Positions 52,401 through 61,591 of a stretch of 64,000 nt of DNA are shown here, piece after piece. The notes beneath the pieces are model-generated. The model was not told the DNA's origin. It saw only the letters and a list, made by a program, of their open reading frames with translations, and ran no database searches. This DNA is from an uncultured Paracoccaceae bacterium (GTDB taxonomy: Bacteria; Pseudomonadota; Alphaproteobacteria; Rhodobacterales; Rhodobacteraceae). A program made the translations under genes and the position numbers. Location: contig CANNFQ010000007.1 in assembly GCA_947503925.1 (NCBI GenBank), positions 1-64,000 of the forward strand. Reading direction: 5' to 3'. Every line of letters starts with the position of its first letter. The stretch's first letter is position 1.

Positions 52401-52849
52401 CCACATTGACCACGGTGCTGGGGCTGACCCCGCTTCTATATGAAGGGTCCAATCAGGCGGAATTCCTGAAACCAACCGTGATCACGCTGGTCTTTGGGTT
52501 GGGGGCAGGCATGTTCCTTGTCCTGCTGGTGGTGCCATCGCTGATGGCGATGCAGGCCGATATCCGCAGGCAGGTACAATCGGCCAAGCGCGCCTTGCGC
52601 GGTCGCAGTTTTGGCATGTGGGCACCTGCCGCGCTGGGTGCGCTGGGCGCTGCGGGATTGTTTGCCGCGACCGTGGCCCCGATCCTGTTGACGGGGCAGC
52701 CATGGGCGGCGGCTGCAAATGCCTTGCCGATGCTCAATGGGGGCGTTGTTGCCGCAACGAGTATCTTTGCTGCCGCATTAATGGTGTGGTTGCTGCTGAT
52801 TTATGTTCTGGTAGGTGTCGTTATCGGGGCGTCGCGGGCGCGGGGCTAG
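49454..52849 (+). CDS. RND efflux transporter permease subunit
   Basis: A 1131-residue AcrB-type proton antiporter with twelve predicted helices. The first helix is near residues 20-40 and is followed by periplasmic FPDVVVDDIDVSVTWQGAGAEDVD. The helix-4 segment LFALIITLGIVVDDAIVVGEH carries the paired Asp residues of the proton relay, and VGMIGIIINDSIVLV mirrors it in the second half. The C-terminal about 80 residues add two extra hydrophobic stretches beyond the usual fold (ALGAAGLFAATVAPILL; AALMVWLLLIYVLVGVV). With the adaptor before it, it forms a tripartite pump; no outer-membrane partner is nearby. Confidence 0.93.
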   Translation: MVTGGAKLTASAGGVLSYFTRHRTAANLLLVLMITAGLFAFPNMRAQFFPDVVVDDIDVSVTWQGAGAEDVDAAIVQVLEPVLLGVEGVTSSDAVSTEGRASIRLEFQPGYDIDRAAEDVQLAVDGTTNLPEDAEDPNVRRGGWSDRVTDVVITGPVGVDQLGRFADELSTRLFAEGVTRVIIQGVAAPLTIVEVPSLSLIEFDIGMSDIADRIAQEAAADPAGDVSSNARVRTGVAKRSAEAIGAIVLRSNPDGSKLTIADVADVRVEGTDRERAYFVDDDPAIKLRVQRSSQGDAIGMQETVERVAGELSSSLPAGVAIELTNARAELITGRLDILLDNGLTGLLLVVALLFLFLNARTAFWVAFGIPVAMLAAIALMYLVGITINMISLFALIITLGIVVDDAIVVGEHADFRVRKLGEHPTVAAENAAKRMFSPVFSATITTVIAFFGLVIIGGRFGDLIADIPFTVIVVLIASLIECFLILPNHLSHAIAHSAKDHWYDMPSRVVNRGFEWFREKAFRPFIGFVIWARYPSLALALVVLASSVSLFIQRDVNWRFFNAPERSQVTGNFAMLPGATRDDTLEMMREMQRAADALGAEYEAEHGLNPLKFVVAEVGGNSGRAIAGSDTKDPDQLGAITIELIDADSRPYTSFAFVSALQDSIVQHPMAETVSFRSWASGPGGDSLDIQMFGADSDTLKAAAEALKTELSQFPEISGLEDTLGYDKEELILELTPQGQALGLNIDGLGGVLRNRLAGTEAATYPDGARSASIRVALPDGELSADFLDRTQIRTGDGVYVPLADVVTVQSRTGFSTVRRENGIQLISVTGDLDDDDAQRATEIQQLINDDILPRVQSNFGVESQLSGQSEQERAFLSDAQTGLVLVLLGIYLTLSWIFSSWTRPVVVMAIIPFGLIGTIWGHYVWDVPLSMFSVVGMIGMVGIIINDSIVLVTTVDEYAEERGLVPAIIDGAVDRFRPVLLTTLTTVLGLTPLLYEGSNQAEFLKPTVITLVFGLGAGMFLVLLVVPSLMAMQADIRRQVQSAKRALRGRSFGMWAPAALGALGAAGLFAATVAPILLTGQPWAAAANALPMLNGGVVAATSIFAAALMVWLLLIYVLVGVVIGASRARG

Positions 52850-53646
52850 CCCGCACTGCACCCATGGATATCGACGGCCTGATCGCTACCTAGAACGGTG
52901 ATGCGGACCGCCGAACGATCAAGCGCAAAGGCCGTACCGTCATAGTTCACCATGTCCACGGATGCGGTCAACTGGCCGCCCTGCCTTGTGACCTGCGCCT
53001 CGGATACCCAGACGCTGGGATCACCTGCCTCGACCACAACCACCTCACGCGCGCCGGCGCTGTCCATTTCCATTGTCGCGGTGACCCGCAGGCCATCATC
53101 AATGGGCGCAATTGCGCAGGTGACGTTGCCGACATTGGCCTCTTCCGCTGACAAGGGTTGGTCAATCATGGCGGCGGCTATTGCCCCATCGCGATCGTTC
53201 GTTGCGGGCAGAAGCGCCTCAAATTCCAGCGAAACCGGGATGCAGATTTCCTCGCAGACGCCAATGCTAAGTTGCCCGCTGACTTGTAATGGCCCTGCTG
53301 CATCGCGGCTGCCAATTGTGATCGGAACAATCACAGCGTCATGGTAGCCGATTGATCGCATGCCGTTTTGGTCAAACACCTGGGGCGTCGGCCAATGCGG
53401 CGTGATGCTGTCGATATTGGGTGATCCTGCAAAGGAAAACTGCGGTGGAATGCCCGCATCGCCGGGCGCGCGCCAATAGGTTTTCCAGCCAGGTTGCAGC
53501 GTGATGCGCAGACCGGCGATATGGTCACCTGATGCGGTGCGCCAGCCGGGCAAAACGTCGATTCGTGCAAGATCGTCAAACGGCCCCGCTGCGACAAGCG
53601 CAGGCAGGGACATCAGGAATGTAGAGACGAGCAAAAGGTTGCGCAT
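52846..53646 (-). CDS. DsbD N-terminal-domain-like exported protein
   Basis: A 266-residue periplasmic protein with a signal peptide (MRNLLLVSTFLMSLPALVAA). It resembles the immunoglobulin-like alpha domain of DsbD: LQPGWKTYWRAPGDAGIPPQF, then GVCEEICIPVS, where the two Cys give the reducible pair. There is no membrane domain, so it is a stand-alone relay, perhaps serving a CcdA-like partner. It is convergent with the RND gene; the two stop codons share a CTAG so the genes overlap by 4 bp. Confidence 0.87.
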   Translation of the reverse strand: MRNLLLVSTFLMSLPALVAAGPFDDLARIDVLPGWRTASGDHIAGLRITLQPGWKTYWRAPGDAGIPPQFSFAGSPNIDSITPHWPTPQVFDQNGMRSIGYHDAVIVPITIGSRDAAGPLQVSGQLSIGVCEEICIPVSLEFEALLPATNDRDGAIAAAMIDQPLSAEEANVGNVTCAIAPIDDGLRVTATMEMDSAGAREVVVVEAGDPSVWVSEAQVTRQGGQLTASVDMVNYDGTAFALDRSAVRITVLGSDQAVDIHGCSAG

Positions 53647-53742
53647 AAATGCTTAGTTAAGCATTGGCGTTGTAATAGAAAGTCACGTTTGGGAGAACTG
53701 ACAGGATGGTGACCCTTGCGTCACCCAAGCCAGAAGCACATT

Positions 53743-54321
53743 ATGCGCCCCATGATGACAGATACGAATGACCTGACCGGCAAGCTTTTGATCGCGATGC
53801 CCGATATGGGTGATCCGCGTTTCGCCCATACTGTGGTCTATATGTGTGCCCATGCCGATGATGGCGGGATGGGTCTGATCGTGAACAAACCCCAAAGCGA
53901 AATCCAGTTTGGTGATCTGCTTGACCAGCTTGGCATCGACCGGGACCCGAACGTGCGGGATATTCGGGTGCATTTTGGCGGCCCCGTCGATCACGCCCGT
54001 GGGTTTGTTTTGCATAGCGCCGACTACTGTTCGGACACCGGCACGCTGCAAGTTGATGACCGGATTGGAATGACCGCGACGATTGATGTGTTGGAAGATA
54101 TCGGCAAAGGACGCGGCCCGAAGACATCCATGTTGGCGTTGGGTTACGCCGGTTGGGGGCCGGGGCAGCTCGAATCAGAGATTGCACAGAATGGCTGGCT
54201 GATCTGCGATCCACGCGATGACATCGTCTTTGGTCGGGCCAATGAACATAAATGGTCCGCTGCACTGAAAGTGCTAGGAATTGATCCGATCCTGCTGTCA
54301 TCAACGGCGGGGCGGGCCTGA
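53743..54321 (+). CDS. YqgE/AlgH family protein (UPF0301)
   Basis: A 192-residue cytosolic protein of the AlgH family: LTGKLLIAMPDMGDPRFAHT, VVYMCAHADDGGMGLIVNKP, FGGPVDHARGFVLHS and LALGYAGWGPGQLESEI are all conserved. The biochemical role is unclear; some members affect alginate production. Possible starts are 53743, 53752 and 53755; only the first has a weak AGAAG in front. Its stop directly abuts that of the convergent downstream gene with no spacer. Confidence 0.9.
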   Translation: MRPMMTDTNDLTGKLLIAMPDMGDPRFAHTVVYMCAHADDGGMGLIVNKPQSEIQFGDLLDQLGIDRDPNVRDIRVHFGGPVDHARGFVLHSADYCSDTGTLQVDDRIGMTATIDVLEDIGKGRGPKTSMLALGYAGWGPGQLESEIAQNGWLICDPRDDIVFGRANEHKWSAALKVLGIDPILLSSTAGRA

Positions 54322-54909
54322 CTATTTCTTTGTATACTTCGTTTTGATCAAAGCGATCATCGACAGAAGCAAAGTAAAGATATCGATGACCCCGGGCGTT
54401 GCTGTGGCGCCACCACCGGGCATCTGTGTTTCCAACTGACGGACCATGGCCTGCACATCCTGCGGCGCGGCGCCGGTCACACCTGCATCGCTGTTCTTTG
54501 CGGCCTTGAGCCAGTTATTCAGCGCATGTTTCACCCCATCAAGCGCGCGCGTTTCGGCATTTGGGCCATCCCGCAAGGCCGCTTCCAACGCCAGCAAGGC
54601 AAGTGCGACCTTGCCCAAGGCATCAGACAGTTGCGCGACATTGTTTTCCTGGCTCATCAGTCGCTGGCCCGCAGCATAGCTGTCGCCACCAAAGCGTTGT
54701 TTTTCATGCACCATGTGGTTGAAATGGCTTTGTGATTTCAGATCGCGCTGGACGTTCTGAATTGTCTGCTGCCAGCCTTCGATCTTGCGTTCAACCTCAT
54801 TATGGCCATGCGTATCAGGCTTGGGCGGATTGCCTGTCAGCTTGATTCTTTCGCTGTCGATCTGACCGGCAAGCGTGTTCAACGCAAAAAGTTTCGCCTC
54901 GTGGCCCAT
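54322..54909 (-). CDS. Hypothetical protein with C-terminal hydrophobic segment
   Basis: A 195-residue protein of unknown family. It is mostly helical and polar, with a long Gln/Asn-rich helix (WQQTIQNVQRDLKSQ), a mid-region of NNVAQLSDALGKVALALLAL and a C-terminal hydrophobic helix (VIDIFTLLLSMIALIKTKY) after a Gly/Ala/Thr linker. No signal peptide. The ATG has AAGGAA in front. It stands alone between YqgE and the TlpA-like gene. Confidence 0.65.
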   Translation of the reverse strand: MGHEAKLFALNTLAGQIDSERIKLTGNPPKPDTHGHNEVERKIEGWQQTIQNVQRDLKSQSHFNHMVHEKQRFGGDSYAAGQRLMSQENNVAQLSDALGKVALALLALEAALRDGPNAETRALDGVKHALNNWLKAAKNSDAGVTGAAPQDVQAMVRQLETQMPGGGATATPGVIDIFTLLLSMIALIKTKYTKK

Positions 54910-55016
54910 GTCGTTTCCTTCGTTTGCGATACATGGCCACAATAGCCATCGCGTCCGCATTGGAAACAGCCATCGCGCGAAATCTTGGCGCTATGTCACA
55001 ATCATTTGGTGCGCGC

Positions 55017-55565
55017 CTATTCGGCGATCAGCGCCGCCATGATTGCCTTTGCGCTGTCGCTGGCCCAATCGGCGTCACCCTGCAGGCGGGCGATTTCGTT
55101 GCCGTCCCGGTCAAGGATCAATGTCACGGGCAGCCCCAGAATGCCCAGACTGCGCGCCACGCTTTGCCGCGCATCAGTGTGCAGCGGCAGGTTATCGACA
55201 CCAATTTCATCAAAGAATCGCTGCATCGCGGGCACTGGGTTGCGCCCGGTTGCGATGGTCACAACCTGCATATCCGGCCCGCCCATCGCTGCCTGTAAGG
55301 CAGATAGATGCGGCATTTCCTTGCGGCAGGGCGCGCACCATGTCGCCCAGAAATTCAGCACCACATATTGCCCTTTGTAGGCGGCAAGCGTCATTTCGCT
55401 ACCATCTTCGGAGGTGAACGCAACATCGGTGCCGTCCATCGGTGCGCTGTGCACGGCCAGCTTACGCATGTCACCATCCCGCAGCGCTGCAATGTCCTGC
55501 GCGGCAGCGCCGTTTGCAACGCTTGCAAGGGCCGTATAAAGCAGGGCTGTTATCAACTTCCGCAT
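55017..55565 (-). CDS. TlpA/ResA-like thioredoxin, exported
   Basis: A 182-residue periplasmic disulfide reductase with signal peptide (MRKLITALLYTALASVANGA) and a thioredoxin domain: FWATWCAPCRKEMPHL with active site CAPC and the cis-Pro segment LGLPVTLILDRDGNE. Such proteins reduce apocytochrome c or other envelope thiols. It starts only 14 bp from the divergent argH start, an arrangement I recall from other Rhodobacterales. Confidence 0.9.
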   Translation of the reverse strand: MRKLITALLYTALASVANGAAAQDIAALRDGDMRKLAVHSAPMDGTDVAFTSEDGSEMTLAAYKGQYVVLNFWATWCAPCRKEMPHLSALQAAMGGPDMQVVTIATGRNPVPAMQRFFDEIGVDNLPLHTDARQSVARSLGILGLPVTLILDRDGNEIARLQGDADWASDSAKAIMAALIAE

Positions 55566-55579
55566 GAGATGTTTCCTTT

Positions 55580-56968
55580 ATGACCAAATCCGCAAACACG
55601 ATGTGGGGCGGGCGTTTTGCCGCCGGACCAGACGCGATCATGGAGGCGATTAACGCCTCAATCGGGTATGACCGCCGACTTGCACCGCAAGACATCGCAG
55701 GTTCACGCGCCCATGCCGCCATGTTGGCCGCCACAGGCATCATTAGCGATAACGATGCTGAGGCGATCCGGGAAGGTCTGCTCACCGTATTGTCAGAGAT
55801 TGAAACCGGCGATTTCCCGTTTTCGACGGCGTTGGAAGACATCCACATGAATGTGGAGGCGCGGTTGAAGGAATTGGTCGGCGAACCGGCAGGCCGTTTG
55901 CACACCGCCCGGTCGCGCAATGATCAGGTGGCGGTCGATTTCCGCCTTTGGGTCCGTGACCAATGCGATCAGGCGGATGAGGCGCTGGGCGCCTTGCAGC
56001 AGGCACTCCTGGGTCAGGCGGAGGCGGGGGCCGATTGGGCCATGCCCGGTTTCACCCATTTGCAGACCGCCCAGCCGGTGACATGGGGCCACCATATGCT
56101 AGCCTATGTCGAAATGTTTGCCCGTGATCGGTCCCGGTTTGCTGATGCCCGCGCCCGAATGAACACATCACCGCTGGGATGTGCGGCTTTGGCAGGCACA
56201 TCATTCCCGATTGATCGGGACATGACGGCACAGGCGCTGGGCTTTGACCGCCCGATGTCCAATTCACTGGATGCGGTGGCCGACCGTGATTTCGCGCTGG
56301 AGTTTCTGGCGAGCGCCAGTATCTGCGCGATGCATCTTAGCCGCTTGGCCGAAGAGCTGGTGATCTGGTCATCTGCCCAGTTCCGGTTTGTGAAGATGTC
56401 CGACAAATGGTCCACGGGGTCATCCATCATGCCGCAAAAGCGTAATCCGGATGCCGCCGAGCTGATCCGGGCCAAGATCGGCCGCATTTTCGGGGCCAAT
56501 GTTGCGCTGATGACGGTGATGAAGGGCCTGCCGCTGACCTATTCCAAGGACATGCAAGAAGATAAGGAACAGACCTTTGACGCTGCCGACAACCTGATGC
56601 TGGCCTTGGCCGCGATGACCGGGATGGTCGCGGATATGACCGCCAATCGCGACAACCTGAAAGCTGCGGCATCAGGCGGGTTTTCGACGGCCACCGATCT
56701 GGCTGATTGGCTGGTGCGCGAATTGGGGCTGCCGTTTCGCGATGCCCATCACGTCACCGGGTCGCTGGTGGCCATGGCCGAAGGTAAGGGTTGTGATCTG
56801 CCGGAACTGACCCTGGCTGATATGCAATCTGTGCATGATGGTATCAGGCCGGACGTGTTTGATGTGCTTGGGGTTGAAAACTCTGTCGCATCGCGCACAA
56901 GCTATGGCGGCACGGCGCCGTCACAGGTCCGTGCTCAAATCGCCCAATGGAAGGACGTGTTGAAATGA
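55580..56968 (+). CDS. argH: Argininosuccinate lyase
   Basis: A 462-residue enzyme of the fumarase superfamily that splits argininosuccinate into arginine and fumarate, the last step of arginine synthesis. [20 protein letters not shown] starts the fold; the signature [12 protein letters not shown] is near residue 282 and [16 protein letters not shown] is also present. It begins at ATG 55580. Its stop overlaps the small lipoprotein gene that follows. Confidence 0.96.
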   Translation: MTKSANTMWGGRFAAGPDAIMEAINASIGYDRRLAPQDIAGSRAHAAMLAATGIISDNDAEAIREGLLTVLSEIETGDFPFSTALEDIHMNVEARLKELVGEPAGRLHTARSRNDQVAVDFRLWVRDQCDQADEALGALQQALLGQAEAGADWAMPGFTHLQTAQPVTWGHHMLAYVEMFARDRSRFADARARMNTSPLGCAALAGTSFPIDRDMTAQALGFDRPMSNSLDAVADRDFALEFLASASICAMHLSRLAEELVIWSSAQFRFVKMSDKWSTGSSIMPQKRNPDAAELIRAKIGRIFGANVALMTVMKGLPLTYSKDMQEDKEQTFDAADNLMLALAAMTGMVADMTANRDNLKAAASGGFSTATDLADWLVRELGLPFRDAHHVTGSLVAMAEGKGCDLPELTLADMQSVHDGIRPDVFDVLGVENSVASRTSYGGTAPSQVRAQIAQWKDVLK

Positions 56969-57138
56969 AGCAGATTGCCTTGTTTTTGATCCTTGTCAGC
57001 CTTGCTGCCTGTGGTGCCGATGGCGCGCCGATGCGCCCCAGCGCAAATCTGGGCCTGAGCCTGGGTTCCGGCGGTGTCAGCACGAATGCAAGCGTTGGCG
57101 CAAGCAATGGCACCGTCAGCGTTGGGGTTGGTCTGTGA
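56965..57138 (+). CDS. Small lipoprotein between argH and lysA
   Basis: A 57-residue lipoprotein: the lipobox is LAAC (residues 18-21 region, SLAACG), followed by a Gly/Ser-rich repeat-like tail ([20 protein letters not shown]). No function is known. It overlaps argH by 4 bp and the DUF2834 gene by 1 bp. The position between argH and lysA is common in Rhodobacteraceae. Confidence 0.75.
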   Translation: MKQIALFLILVSLAACGADGAPMRPSANLGLSLGSGGVSTNASVGASNGTVSVGVGL

Positions 57139-57476
57139 TGCGGATCGTTTTTCTGCTGCTCGCCATCTGGGGCGCGATCCATCCAATGTATTATTTCATC
57201 ACGTGGTTCGATGAAAACGGCTGGGATCTCTGGCTGATGGTTGATGCCTGGCATGCCAATGCCGCCAGCAGCGGTTTGGTGTGGGATCTGACAATCGCGG
57301 CCATTGCCCTGACGTTGTGGATCATCACCGAAACGGCGCGGACCAAGAATTATCTTGGCCTGATCGCGATTCCGGCGACGTTCTGCATTGGGGTCAGTTG
57401 CGGTTTGCCGCTTTTCCTGTTTCTGCGGATGCGGGTCGTCTATACGCGTGACAAACGCGGCGTGCAGGATTTTTAG
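57138..57476 (+). CDS. DUF2834 family membrane protein
   Basis: A 112-residue protein with three predicted helices (IVFLLLAIWGAIHPMYYFI; VWDLTIAAIALTLWIITE; LIAIPATFCIGVSCGLPLFLFL), typical in length and layout of DUF2834. The function is unknown. The ATG overlaps the lipoprotein stop. Confidence 0.8.
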   Translation: MRIVFLLLAIWGAIHPMYYFITWFDENGWDLWLMVDAWHANAASSGLVWDLTIAAIALTLWIITETARTKNYLGLIAIPATFCIGVSCGLPLFLFLRMRVVYTRDKRGVQDF

Positions 57477-57544
57477 CGGCGCAGGGTTGGTCTTTCATCG
57501 CGATCTGCTATGTCCAGATTTGGTTTGGACAAAGGTAGATCACG

Positions 57545-58813
57545 GTGGATCATTTCTTGTATCAGAACGGCGCCTTATGCGCTGAGGGCGTGCCAGTCGC
57601 CGATATTGCGGCCGCTGTGGGCACGCCATTTTACGTCTATTCCACGGCAACCCTGACCCGCCATTTCACGCTGTTTGATGATGCGTTGAGCTGGGGTGAT
57701 CATCTGGTCTGCTTTGCTATGAAATCGCTTTCCAATCAGGCCGTGATCAAGGTGTTGGCCGATGCGGGCGCTGGCATGGATGTTGTGTCCGTGGGTGAAT
57801 ATCTTCGGGCCAAGGCCGCTGGCGTTCCCGGCGACCGCATCGTGTTTTCCGGTGTTGGCAAAACGGCTGCGGAAATGCGCACGGCGCTGGAAGGCGGGAT
57901 CAGGCAGTTCAACGTCGAATCTGAACCTGAAATGATTGTACTGGACCGCGTGGCACAATCGCTTGGGCTGGTGGCCCCGATCACCGTTCGGGTGAACCCC
58001 GATGTGGATGCCAAGACCCATGCCAAGATCGCAACCGGCAAGTCAGAGAATAAGTTTGGCATCCCGATCAGCCGCGCCCGCGATGTTTACGCGATGGCCG
58101 CCAAGATGCCGGGCCTGAAGGTCATTGGGATTGATGTGCATATCGGCTCGCAATTGACTGAATTGGCCCCGTTTGAGGCGGCGTATAAAAAGGTGGCCGA
58201 ACTGACTGAACAGCTGCGCGCAGACGGGCACGAGATTAGCCGTCTTGATCTGGGCGGGGGCCTTGGCATTCCTTACACCCGTTCGAACGAGGCCCCGCCG
58301 CTGCCCACTGAATATGGCGCGCTGATACAGCGTACGGTCGGCCATCTGGGTTGCGAGATTGAGATCGAGCCGGGTCGCCTTATTTCCGGCAATGCCGGGC
58401 TGCTTGTTTCTAAGGTGATCTATGTGAAATCCGGCGAAGACCGCGATTTTCTGATCATTGACGGGGCCATGAACGACCTCATCCGCCCGGCCATGTATGA
58501 GGCTTGGCATGATATCATTCCTGTGGTTGAACCCGTGCCCGGTTTGGCCCCCGCAAAATATGATATCGTTGGTCCGGTCTGCGAAAGTGGCGACACATTC
58601 GCCAAGGCACGCGAAATGCCGCCGGTTGCCGCCGATGATCTGGTCGCTTTTCGGTCCGCAGGGGCCTATGGTGCCGTTATGTCGTCGGAATATAACTCTC
58701 GCCCCTTGATCCCCGAAGTTCTGGTGGATGGGGATCAATTTGCAGTTATTCGACCACGCCCTACCTATGAAGAGATGATTGCGCGCGATAGAATGCCGGA
58801 GTGGCTGACGTAA
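57545..58813 (+). CDS. lysA: Diaminopimelate decarboxylase
   Basis: A 422-residue PLP enzyme that makes L-lysine from meso-diaminopimelate. The PLP Lys is in CFAMKSLSNQAVI; the phosphate-binding DLGGGLGIPY, HIGSQLTE, EPGRLISGNAG and the active-site Cys in GPVCESGDTFA are present. It begins at GTG. The 68-bp gap before it may hold its own promoter. The TIGR02302 gene overlaps its end. Confidence 0.96.
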   Translation: MDHFLYQNGALCAEGVPVADIAAAVGTPFYVYSTATLTRHFTLFDDALSWGDHLVCFAMKSLSNQAVIKVLADAGAGMDVVSVGEYLRAKAAGVPGDRIVFSGVGKTAAEMRTALEGGIRQFNVESEPEMIVLDRVAQSLGLVAPITVRVNPDVDAKTHAKIATGKSENKFGIPISRARDVYAMAAKMPGLKVIGIDVHIGSQLTELAPFEAAYKKVAELTEQLRADGHEISRLDLGGGLGIPYTRSNEAPPLPTEYGALIQRTVGHLGCEIEIEPGRLISGNAGLLVSKVIYVKSGEDRDFLIIDGAMNDLIRPAMYEAWHDIIPVVEPVPGLAPAKYDIVGPVCESGDTFAKAREMPPVAADDLVAFRSAGAYGAVMSSEYNSRPLIPEVLVDGDQFAVIRPRPTYEEMIARDRMPEWLT

Positions 58814-61485
58814 TCCGCCACAAAATGGGGAGAGGCCCGCTGAAAGACCATCCCGATCAGATGCAGCATTTGCGCTGGCCCGTGACCGCCACCCGGTTGG
58901 GCATGGTCGCCGAGCAGCTCGTGCGCGCCTTTTGGCCGCTTTGGACGGTTGTCTTTCTGATCTTGGCCCCACTGATGATGGGCTGGCAGGATGAATTGCA
59001 TGTTGAGTTTCTTTGGGGTGCGGCGGTTGTTTCGGTCATCGCATTTCTGGCAACCGCATTTTGGGGTGTGCGCCGCTTTCGTATCCCACCACGGGCTGCT
59101 GCCGTTAACCGCGTTGATGCGGCGATGCCGGGCCGCCCGATTGCGGCCATCACCGATACGCAGGCCATTGGTGGCGGCGATCCCGCGTCCGAGGCCGTGT
59201 GGCGTGCCCATATGGCGCGGATGGCCGAGCGCACTAAGGATGCGCAATTTGTAGAACCGGATCTGCGGATATCGGACCGCGACCCATACGGGTTGCGCTT
59301 TGTCGCATTGCTGTTTTTTGTTACAGCCCTACTTTTCGGCTCGCTTTTGCGTGTCACTTCGGTGGGTGAGATTGCCACCGGCCCGGAACCGACATTGGCC
59401 ACCGGCCCGGTCTGGGAAGGCTGGATCGAGGCACCGGCCTATACTGGAAAACCGTCGATCTATCTGAATGATGTGCCGCCCGGCCCTTTGCGTATATCCA
59501 CGGGCAGTAAGGTCACCCTGCGGCTTTATGGTGAGGTTGGTGCCTTGACCGTGGCCGAAACGATATCGGGCCGCACGGGTGAGGTTGGTGCGGCCTCTGA
59601 CGCCCAGCAAAGCTTTGAAGTCACCCAATCTGGCAGCCTGGCGATTGAGGGTGAAAACGGCACTGGCTGGCAGGTCGTGGCTATTGCTGACCAGCCGCCA
59701 ACCGTTGAGCTGACCGGTCCGATTGAATCGGATGCAGATGGTGAGCTGTCGCAACCGTTCACGGCATTTGACGACTACGGGGTCGAATCCGGCACTGCCA
59801 CAATCACCCTTGATCTGGCTGCGATTGAGCGGGCGCATGGTTTGGTCATTGATCCCGATCCGGTAGAACCGCTGATCCTTGATCTGCCGATGCCCTTCAC
59901 AGGGGATCGGTCTGATTTTGACGAATTCCTGCTCGAGAACCTCAGCGAACATGCCTTCGCCAACCTGCCTGTGACATTGCAGCTTGAGGTCACAGATGCC
60001 GCCGGTCAAACAGGATCGACCCCGGCTGAACCGCTGATCCTGCCCGGTCGTCGTTTCTTTCAACCCTTTGCCAAGGCGGTTATCGAACAGCGCCGCGACC
60101 TAATGTGGTCAAAGGCGAATGTGCGCCGGGTCAATCAGATCTTGCGCGCCATCTCTCACCGGCCCGAGGGGCTGTTTTCCAGTGAAACAACCTATCTGCG
60201 CCTGCGCACGATCATTCGCCGCTTAGATGCCTTGGCTGATTTTGGCATGGATGATGATGGGCAGGCCGAAGTGGTGCAGGCCCTGTGGGATTTGGCAATC
60301 CAGTTGGAAGATGGACGTTTGGCCGATGCCCGCGCTCGTCTGGAACGCGCGCAGGAACGGCTGGCCGAAGCGATGCGCAATGGCGCCTCTGATGAGGAAA
60401 TCGCCGAGCTGATGCAGGAATTGCGCGAGGCGACGAATGATTACATGCGCATGTTGGCGCAAGAGGCCGAGCCTGGCGAAAACGGCACGGATCAGCGCGA
60501 CACGGCTGAAAACTCGTTCCAGTTCACGCAGGATGAATTGCAGGCCCTGATGGATCGGATCGAAGAGCTGATGCAGGAAGGCCGCATGGCCGAGGCGCAA
60601 GAGCTGATGGAACAGCTTAATGAGCTGATGGAAAACATGCGTGTTACGCAAGGCGAAGGTGGAAATGGTCCGCAAACGCCCGGCCAGCAATCCATGCAGG
60701 ATCTTGCCGAAACCCTGCGTGACCAGGAAGACCTGTCTGATGAAGCGTTCCGCGACTTGCAGGAACAGTTCAACCCCGGTCAGCAAGGGCAACAAGGAGA
60801 ACAGGGCCAGCAAGGCCAACAAGGCCAAGAGGGTCAGCAAGGTCAACAGGGTCAGCAAGGTCAACAAGGCCAGAATGGTGAGCGGCAGGGTCAGGGCGGT
60901 CAATCCGGACAGGGCCAGGGCGTTGGCCGCGACGGCCAAAGCGGTGAGCGCGGTGACAATGGTGCTGGTGGCGAAGGCGATGAACGCAGCCTGGCGGACC
61001 GACAGCGCGCACTGCGCGAAGAGTTGGAGCGTCAGCGCAATGGTCTGCCAAGCCTTGATGGCGAAGCTGGAGAGATCGCGCGGCGTGCGCTGGAACGGGC
61101 TGAAGGTGCGATGGAAGGCGCTGAGGAGGCCTTGCGCGATGGTGACTTGGCCGAAGCAATTGATCAGCAGGCCGAGGCGATGGATGCCTTGCGCAACGGG
61201 ATGCGCCAATTGGGTCAGGCCTTGGCTGAAAACCAGTCCAACGAACCAGGGCAAGGCACCGAACAGGGTGAAACCGCCGGACGCCCGGTGCCGGGCCAGC
61301 GTGACCCGCTGGGCCGCGAGATTGGCAATACCGGCCAACTTGGCACCGATCAGCAGATGCTAGGCCGGGAAGAGATCAACCGCCGTGCCGAAGAATTGCT
61401 GGATGAAATCCGCCGCCGCTCCGCCGAACAGAACCGGCCAGAGATCGAACGCGACTACCTGCGCCGCTTGCTGGACCAGTTCTAA
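58801..61485 (+). CDS. TIGR02302 / DUF4175 family protein with Gln-Gln-Gly repeats
   Basis: An 894-residue alphaproteobacterial protein. Three N-terminal transmembrane helices occur (about residues 45-62, 65-85 and 165-185). A large beta-rich region follows, then a long helical section with EELMQEGRMAEAQELMEQLN-like repeats from about residue 500. A collagen-like Gln/Gly tract comes next at about 660-725, and last a helical end. The function is unknown; helical and Gln/Gly repeats suggest an envelope scaffold. Starts at GTG 58801, ATG 58825 or ATG 58861 are all possible; I use the longest, overlapping lysA. Confidence 0.82.
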   Translation: MADVIRHKMGRGPLKDHPDQMQHLRWPVTATRLGMVAEQLVRAFWPLWTVVFLILAPLMMGWQDELHVEFLWGAAVVSVIAFLATAFWGVRRFRIPPRAAAVNRVDAAMPGRPIAAITDTQAIGGGDPASEAVWRAHMARMAERTKDAQFVEPDLRISDRDPYGLRFVALLFFVTALLFGSLLRVTSVGEIATGPEPTLATGPVWEGWIEAPAYTGKPSIYLNDVPPGPLRISTGSKVTLRLYGEVGALTVAETISGRTGEVGAASDAQQSFEVTQSGSLAIEGENGTGWQVVAIADQPPTVELTGPIESDADGELSQPFTAFDDYGVESGTATITLDLAAIERAHGLVIDPDPVEPLILDLPMPFTGDRSDFDEFLLENLSEHAFANLPVTLQLEVTDAAGQTGSTPAEPLILPGRRFFQPFAKAVIEQRRDLMWSKANVRRVNQILRAISHRPEGLFSSETTYLRLRTIIRRLDALADFGMDDDGQAEVVQALWDLAIQLEDGRLADARARLERAQERLAEAMRNGASDEEIAELMQELREATNDYMRMLAQEAEPGENGTDQRDTAENSFQFTQDELQALMDRIEELMQEGRMAEAQELMEQLNELMENMRVTQGEGGNGPQTPGQQSMQDLAETLRDQEDLSDEAFRDLQEQFNPGQQGQQGEQGQQGQQGQEGQQGQQGQQGQQGQNGERQGQGGQSGQGQGVGRDGQSGERGDNGAGGEGDERSLADRQRALREELERQRNGLPSLDGEAGEIARRALERAEGAMEGAEEALRDGDLAEAIDQQAEAMDALRNGMRQLGQALAENQSNEPGQGTEQGETAGRPVPGQRDPLGREIGNTGQLGTDQQMLGREEINRRAEELLDEIRRRSAEQNRPEIERDYLRRLLDQF
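60781..60879 (+). repeat. Eleven 9-bp units encoding Gln-Gln-Gly-type triplets
   Basis: Eleven consecutive 9-bp units, mostly CAGCAAGGC or a synonymous form, encode QQG with occasional QEG, GEQ or QNG. Repeats of this kind change copy number easily by slippage without breaking the frame. Confidence 0.9.
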
Positions 61486-61591
61486 AGCGGTTTGCGAAAA
61501 ACCCGCATCACCTAACGCTGACTGAAAACCGCGATTTCAACGCGTTCGGTGATACGTGATGTTTCAGGTATTTCGTCAAACGCTAGATACC

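Noticed and set aside
60223-61363. Long frames on both strands across the Gln/Gly repeat region
   Set aside because: They arise from the low-complexity repeat (Leu/Ala/Thr-rich on the opposite strand) and lack starts and homology; the TIGR02302 frame explains the region.
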